DNA from: Bolinopsis microptera
Lineage: Eukaryota; Ctenophora; Tentaculata; Lobata; Bolinopsidae
Assembly: GCF_026151205.1 (NCBI RefSeq)
Contig: NC_087081.1
Span: 496,001-560,000, forward strand
DNA: 64,000 nt
Direction: 5' to 3'
Below the pieces are notes generated by a model that saw only the letters and a program-made list of their open reading frames with translations, had not been told where the DNA came from and made no database searches. The position numbers were made by a program, and so were the translations under genes. Positions 59,211 through 64,000 of the stretch are shown here, piece by piece; within the stretch, counting starts at the first letter, position 1, and each line of letters opens with the position of its first letter.

Positions 59211-62200
59211 GGGGGGGGGGGGGGGGGGGGGGGGGGGGTGTCACGTCCGTCTATGTCCGCTTGTCTCATAGAATCCAAAAAGGACAGGACATAGGCGGAC
59301 AAAGACGGACATAGGCGGACATAGGCGGACATAGGCGGACATAGACGGACATAGGCGGACATAGGCGGACATAGACGGACATGGGCGGACATAGGCGGAC
59401 ATAGGCGGACATTAATGGACACCTAAAGTGCTAAATAAAATGTTCAATTTTTGCTGTTATAGGGGGATCATGTTTTTTGTCCGTTCGGTACCCTATATGT
59501 AGGAGGAGTAGTCCTCCTCCTACTCCTCCTCCTCGTCCTCAGTCCTCCTCATCAGTCCTCAACAGTCCTTCTCCTCCCCAGTCCTCCTCCTCCTCCTGAG
59601 TCCTCCCTCTGGGTCCTCCTCCTGGGTCCTCCTTCATCTTCATCCTCCTCCTTTCCTCCTCAGTCCCTCAGTCCTCCTCCTCATCCTTCTCCTCAGTCCT
59701 CCATCCTCCTCCTCAGTCCTCCCCCAGTCCCCCTCCTCCTCTCCTATCAGGCCATCCTCCTCCTCCTTCTCAGTCCCTCCTCAGTCCTCCTCCTCCTCCC
59801 TGAGTCCTCCTCCTCCTCCTCCTCCTCTTTCCTCTCAGTCATCCTCCTCAGCCATCTCCTCAGTCTCCTCAGTCTCACCTCAGTCCTCCTCCTCCTGGGT
59901 CCTCTTCCTCCTCTTCATCCTCCTCCTCTTCCTCCTCGCGTCGGTCCTCAGTCCTCCTCCTCCTGGGTCCTCCTCCTCATTCTTCTCATCAGTCCTCCTC
60001 CTCCCCAGTCCTCTCCCCAGTCCCCCCTCCTTCTCCTCCTCCTATTCAGTCCTCCTCCTCCTCCTCCTCCCTCAGTTCTCCTCAGTCTCCTTCTCATTTC
60101 TCCTAAGTCCTCCTCCTGAGTCCTCCTCCTGAGTCCTCCTCTTCTTCCTTCTGAGTCCTCCTCCTGAGTCCTCCTCCTCCTCCCTCTCAGTCATCCTCCT
60201 CAGTCATCCTCCTCAGCCATCCTCCCCAGCCATCCTCCTCAGCCATCCTCCTCAGTACTCCTCAGTCCTCCTCCTCCTCCTGGGTCCTCTTCCTCCTCCT
60301 CCTCCTGGGTCCTCCTGGGTCTTCCTGATCCTCCCCAGTCCTCTTCCTCCTCCCCCTCCTCAGTCCTCCTCCTACTCCTCCTCCTCGTCCTCAGTCCTCC
60401 TCATCAGTCCTCAACAGTTCTCCTCCTCCCCAGTCCTCCTCCTCCTGGGGCCTTTTCCTGGGTCCTCCTCCTGGGTCCTCCTCCTCCTGGGTCCTCCTCC
60501 TCCTCCTCAGTCCTTCTCATAGGCGGACATAGGCGGACATAGACGGACATAGGCGGACATAGACGGACATGGGCGGACATAGGCGGACATAGGCGGACAT
60601 TAATGGACACCTAAAGTGCTAAATAAAATGTTCAATTTTTGCTGTTATAGGGGGATCATGTTTTTTTGTCCGTTCGGTACCCTATATGTAGGAGGAGTAG
60701 TCCTCCTCCATCTCCTGCGGATTCTCAGTCCCCTCTCATCTTCAACGGAAGTCCTATTCACCTAGCCTCCTCATCGAAAAGTCACTTCTGGGTCCTACCT
60801 CCTCAAGACTGCAGTCTGTCGACACCTCACCTTCCACCTCATCCTCAGTCCTCACCTAATCGTTCCTATTATCCTCCTACCTCCTTCCTCGTCGCAGGTC
60901 CACCTACTCCCTACCTATTCAGTCACCTCCTCAATCTCCGGCTCCGTCCCCCAGCTTCACAACTAGCTCAACTTCCCATCACCTTTCCAACCCTCTGAGT
61001 CTCCTCTCCTCCTGTCCTCATTTTCTCGGTCAGTCATCTCTCAGCCATTCCTCCTCAGTCCTCCTCATGTCCTCCACCTCTCCTCCTCCTTGGTCCTACT
61101 TCTTCTCAATTTATCTCTCCCTCCTACGCGAAATTCGAACCTCAGTCACCCCCTGGGTCTTCCTCCTCATTTCTATTAGTCCTCTCCCTTACGTCCTCTC
61201 CCAAGTCCACCGTTCCTCCTATGTCGTCCTGGGCTCCTTCGCATCCTTAAACCTGCTCAGTCCTCTTCTCCATCTCCTAAGTCCCCTTCCTGAAGTCATC
61301 CTCCTGAGTTCCTAACTTTTCTTCTGCTCCTTTATTCCTGTCCTTCTCTCTAAACTTCAGTCATCTCCTCAGTTCATCCTCGCTCGCTATCCTCCCAGCC
61401 AATTCCTTCTTAGGCTTTCACTTCGTACTCCTTCTCCTCCTTCCTCCTTGGTCCTATCTTCCTTCTTTCCTCTCCTGGGTCCTAATGAGTCGTTCCTGAT
61501 CCTCCAGTCATCTTCTCCCAATATCTCATTCCATCCTCTACTCTCTTCTGTCCTCAAATCTTGTCAATCCTCAACAGTTCCTTATCTCCCCAGTCCTCCT
61601 CCCTCCTGAGTCTCCATCCTGGGTTACTTCCTTCTTTTTCGCTGTGCTTGCTCTCTTTCATCACTCTCATTGATCATTCTCTCCTCTTCCTCTTGCACAG
61701 TCATCCTCCTCAGCCATCAACCTCAGTTCTCCTCATTGCCTCGACTCAGTCCTCCTCCTACATGGGTTCCTCCCTCTTCATCCTCCCTCTTCCTCCTCGC
61801 GTCGGATCCTCAGTACCAATCCTCCGGTCCACATCCTCTCTTCTCAGCAATTTCCTTTCTGCTACCAAAATTCTGAGGCAAAAGTCTCCTCTAGAAGTCC
61901 CCTCCTCTCTCCTCCAAGGTATAACCAGTTCGCCCGTTCCAAGTTTCCTAACTCCTCCTATCAGATCCATAACTCTACTTACTGAAGTCCTCCTATAGAG
62001 ATCATCCTCTCGCCTTCTAGTAACCTAAAATCTCCTCTAAATGAACCTCCACCAGCCATCCCTCAGCCATCCTCAAGTCTCTAATAACCACTCCTGCAGA
62101 GGTTCTTCTACTTAACCTTCCTGGTCCTCTGGTCTTCCTACAGTCCCCCTACTCATCCAATCCGAGTACTCATCCTAAAAGCTTTCAATTGTCCGGTGTC

Positions 62201-63945
62201 CCAAATGTCAAAAAACTCCTACAAAATTGTCAGTCTCAAACCTGCCTATTTCCTTGACTCCACACAGACACCTGCCAAAGAACTTCCTAGAAGGACTTAG
62301 AGAGTCCTCCTACGGGCAATCTCTGAGTTAAAACTCCGAAATCAAAGCTTCTCATAGGCGGACATAGGCGGACATAGACGGACATAGGCGGACATAGACG
62401 GACATGGGCGGACATAGGCGGACATAGGCGGACATTAATGGACACCTAAAGTGCTAAATAAAATGTTCAATTTTTGCTGTTATAGGGGGATCATGTTTTT
62501 TGTCCGTTCGGTACCCTATATGTAGGAGGAGTAGTCCTCCTCCTACTCCTCCTCCTCGTCCTCAGTCCTCCTCATCAGTCCTCAACAGTCCTTCTCCTCC
62601 CCAGTCCTCCTCCTCCTCCTGAGTCCTCCTCCTGGGTCCTCCTCCTGGGTCCTCCTCCTCTTCATCCTCCTCCTCTTCCTCCTCAGTCCTCAGTCCTCCT
62701 CCTCATCCTTCTCCTCAGTCCTCCATCCTCCTCCTCAGTCCTCCCCCAGTCCCCCTCCTCCTCCTCCTATTCAGTCCTCCTCCTCCTCCTTCTCAGTCCT
62801 CCTCAGTCCTCCTCCTCCTCCTGAGTCCTCCTCCTCCTCCTCCTCCTCTTTCCTCTCAGTCATCCTCCTCAGCCATCCTCCTCAGTCCTCCTCAGTCCTC
62901 CACCTCAGTCCTCCTCCTCCTGGGTCCTCTTCCTCCTCTTCATCCTCCTCCTCTTCCTCCTCGCGTCGGTCCTCAGTCCTCCTCCTCCTGGGTCCTCCTC
63001 CTCATTCTTCTCATCAGTCCTCCTCCTCCCCAGTCCTCTCCCAGTCCCCCTCCTTCTCCTCCTCCTATTCAGTCCTCCTCCTCCTCCTCCTCCTCAGTTC
63101 TCCTCAGTCCTCCTTCTCATTTCTCCTAAGTCCTCCTCCTGAGTCCTCCTCCTGAGTCCTCCTCCTCTTCCTTCTGAGCCCTCCTCCTGAGTCCTCCTCC
63201 TCCTCCCTCTCAGTCATCCTCCTCAGTCATCCTCCTCAGCTATCCTCCCCAGCCATCCTCCTCAGCCATCCTCCTCAGTACTCCTCAGTCCTCCTCCTCC
63301 TCCTGGGTCCTCTTCCTCCTCCTCCTCCTGGGTCCTCCTGGGTCTTCCTGATCCTCCCCAGTCCTCTTCCTCCTCCCCTCCTCAGTCCTCCTCCTACTCC
63401 TCTTCCTCGTCCTCAGTCCTCCTCATCAGTCCTCAACAGTTCTCCTCCTCCCCAGTCCTCCTCCTCCTCCTGGGGCCTTTTCCTGGGTCCTCCTCCTGGG
63501 TCCTCCTCCTCCTGGGTCCTCCTCCTCCTCAGTCCTTCTCCTCGACTCCTCCTCCTCAGTCATCTTCCTCCTCTTCCTCCTCTTCCTCCTCCTCCTCCCT
63601 CTAAGTCATCCTCCTCAGCCATCCTCCTCAGCCATCCTCCTCAGTCCTCTTCCTCCTCAGTCCTCCTCAGTCCTCCTCCTGAGTCCTCCTCCTCCTCAGT
63701 CATCCTCCTCAGTTCTCCTCCTCCTAGGTCCTCCTTCTGGGTCCTCCTCCTCCTCCTGGGTCTTCCTGATGCTTCTCCTCCCTCTCAGTCATCCTCCTCA
63801 GTCATCCTCCTCAGTCATCCTCCTCAGCCATCCTCCTCAGCCATCCTTCTCAGCCATCCTCCTCAGTACTCTTCAGTACTCTTCAGTCCTCAAAATGTTT
63901 GTCCGCTAATGTCCACCAATGTCCGCTAATGTCCACCAATTTTTT
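59211..63945. repeat. long-unit satellite: decamer block plus CTC/CCT-rich tract
   Basis: A 28 G run (59211-59238) opens the array. Each unit has a tandem GGACATAGGC-type decamer block, a unique 110 bp linker (TAATGGACACCTAAAGTGCT onward, at 59411, 60600 and 62434), and a long CAGTCCTCCTCCT-type tract. Units 1 and 3 are very alike, while 60717-62340 is a scrambled relative. GTCCACCAATGTCCGCTAAT closes the array near 63900-63940. The many low-complexity frames, such as MSINVRLCPP and SPPPS runs, are not genes. Confidence 0.85.
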
Positions 63946-64000
63946 ATTTCAAAATTCAAATAAACTTTACATCAATGTATTACAGTTATATTCAATAAAA
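63945..64000. repeat. dispersed repeat copy with empty insertion site
   Basis: Matches the flanks of the 706 bp element (52400-52430 and 53137-53185) without the insertion, with a single AACTTT at 63963-63968. It runs off the window end. Confidence 0.8.

Noticed and set aside
59207-63940. Numerous Pro/Ser/Leu frames in the CTC-rich tract
   Set aside because: Simple-sequence translation with no conserved domain or splice signals.

Overview
The window is nuclear DNA of an invertebrate animal. It holds intron-bearing metazoan genes, a U2 snRNA fragment, metazoan retroelement families and very large satellite arrays. There is no prokaryotic or viral gene organisation. The phylum cannot be fixed from the sequence, although an aquatic invertebrate is likely. 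Base composition is AT-rich outside the repeats.

Layout. 0-2.2 kb: the 3' part of a CR1/Jockey-like LINE on the minus strand. 2.2-14 kb: palindromic, foldback-like DNA built from short hairpins. It contains a large palindrome centred near 4.75 kb whose right arm is split by a 5.0 kb head-to-head pair of Penelope-like retroelements flanked by a 13 bp target duplication. One Penelope copy is itself split by a 2.2 kb TA-flanked DNA transposon. A second palindrome is centred near 12.23 kb. 14.0-14.4 kb: remnant of a Penelope-type N-terminus. 15.2-17.6 kb: a mosaic minisatellite carrying about 40 RFX X-box-like motifs, running straight into the exons of an LDL-receptor-class-A gene (17.6-18.4 kb). 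18.8-34.8 kb: a small gene model whose last intron would hold a 57 bp satellite (about 10 kb in two blocks), a truncated U2 snRNA gene, and a 4.3 kb restriction-endonuclease-type LINE inserted in the U2 promoter region. 35.4 kb: a second LDLa exon. 37-39.5 kb: decayed RTE-like and CR1-like LINEs.

43.8-47.3 kb: a TRPC-type ion channel on the minus strand, with a 276 bp poly(C) run in one intron and two places where the reading frame does not join. 49.96-55.01 kb: a complete, seven-exon TFIIA large-subunit gene (GTF2A1) on the minus strand, reconstructed with consistent splice phases to 374 residues; its intron 4 probably holds no insertion, while the intron between exons 4 and 5 carries a 706 bp element with poly(G)/poly(C) ends. 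57.9-58.75 kb: a single-exon RING/zinc-finger protein with a duplicated Cys-rich C-terminal motif. 59.2-63.9 kb: a decamer (GTCCGCCTAT) plus CTC/CCT-rich long-unit satellite, the middle unit of which looks like uncorrected read sequence.

The ordinary genes (GTF2A1, the TRPC channel, the RING protein, the LDLa gene) are unrelated in function. The dominant story is nested mobile DNA, which can be dated by its insertions: foldback element first, then Penelope pair, then TA-transposon; and satellite with U2 first, then LINE. Several insertions can be proved within the window because an uninterrupted copy of the target is also present.
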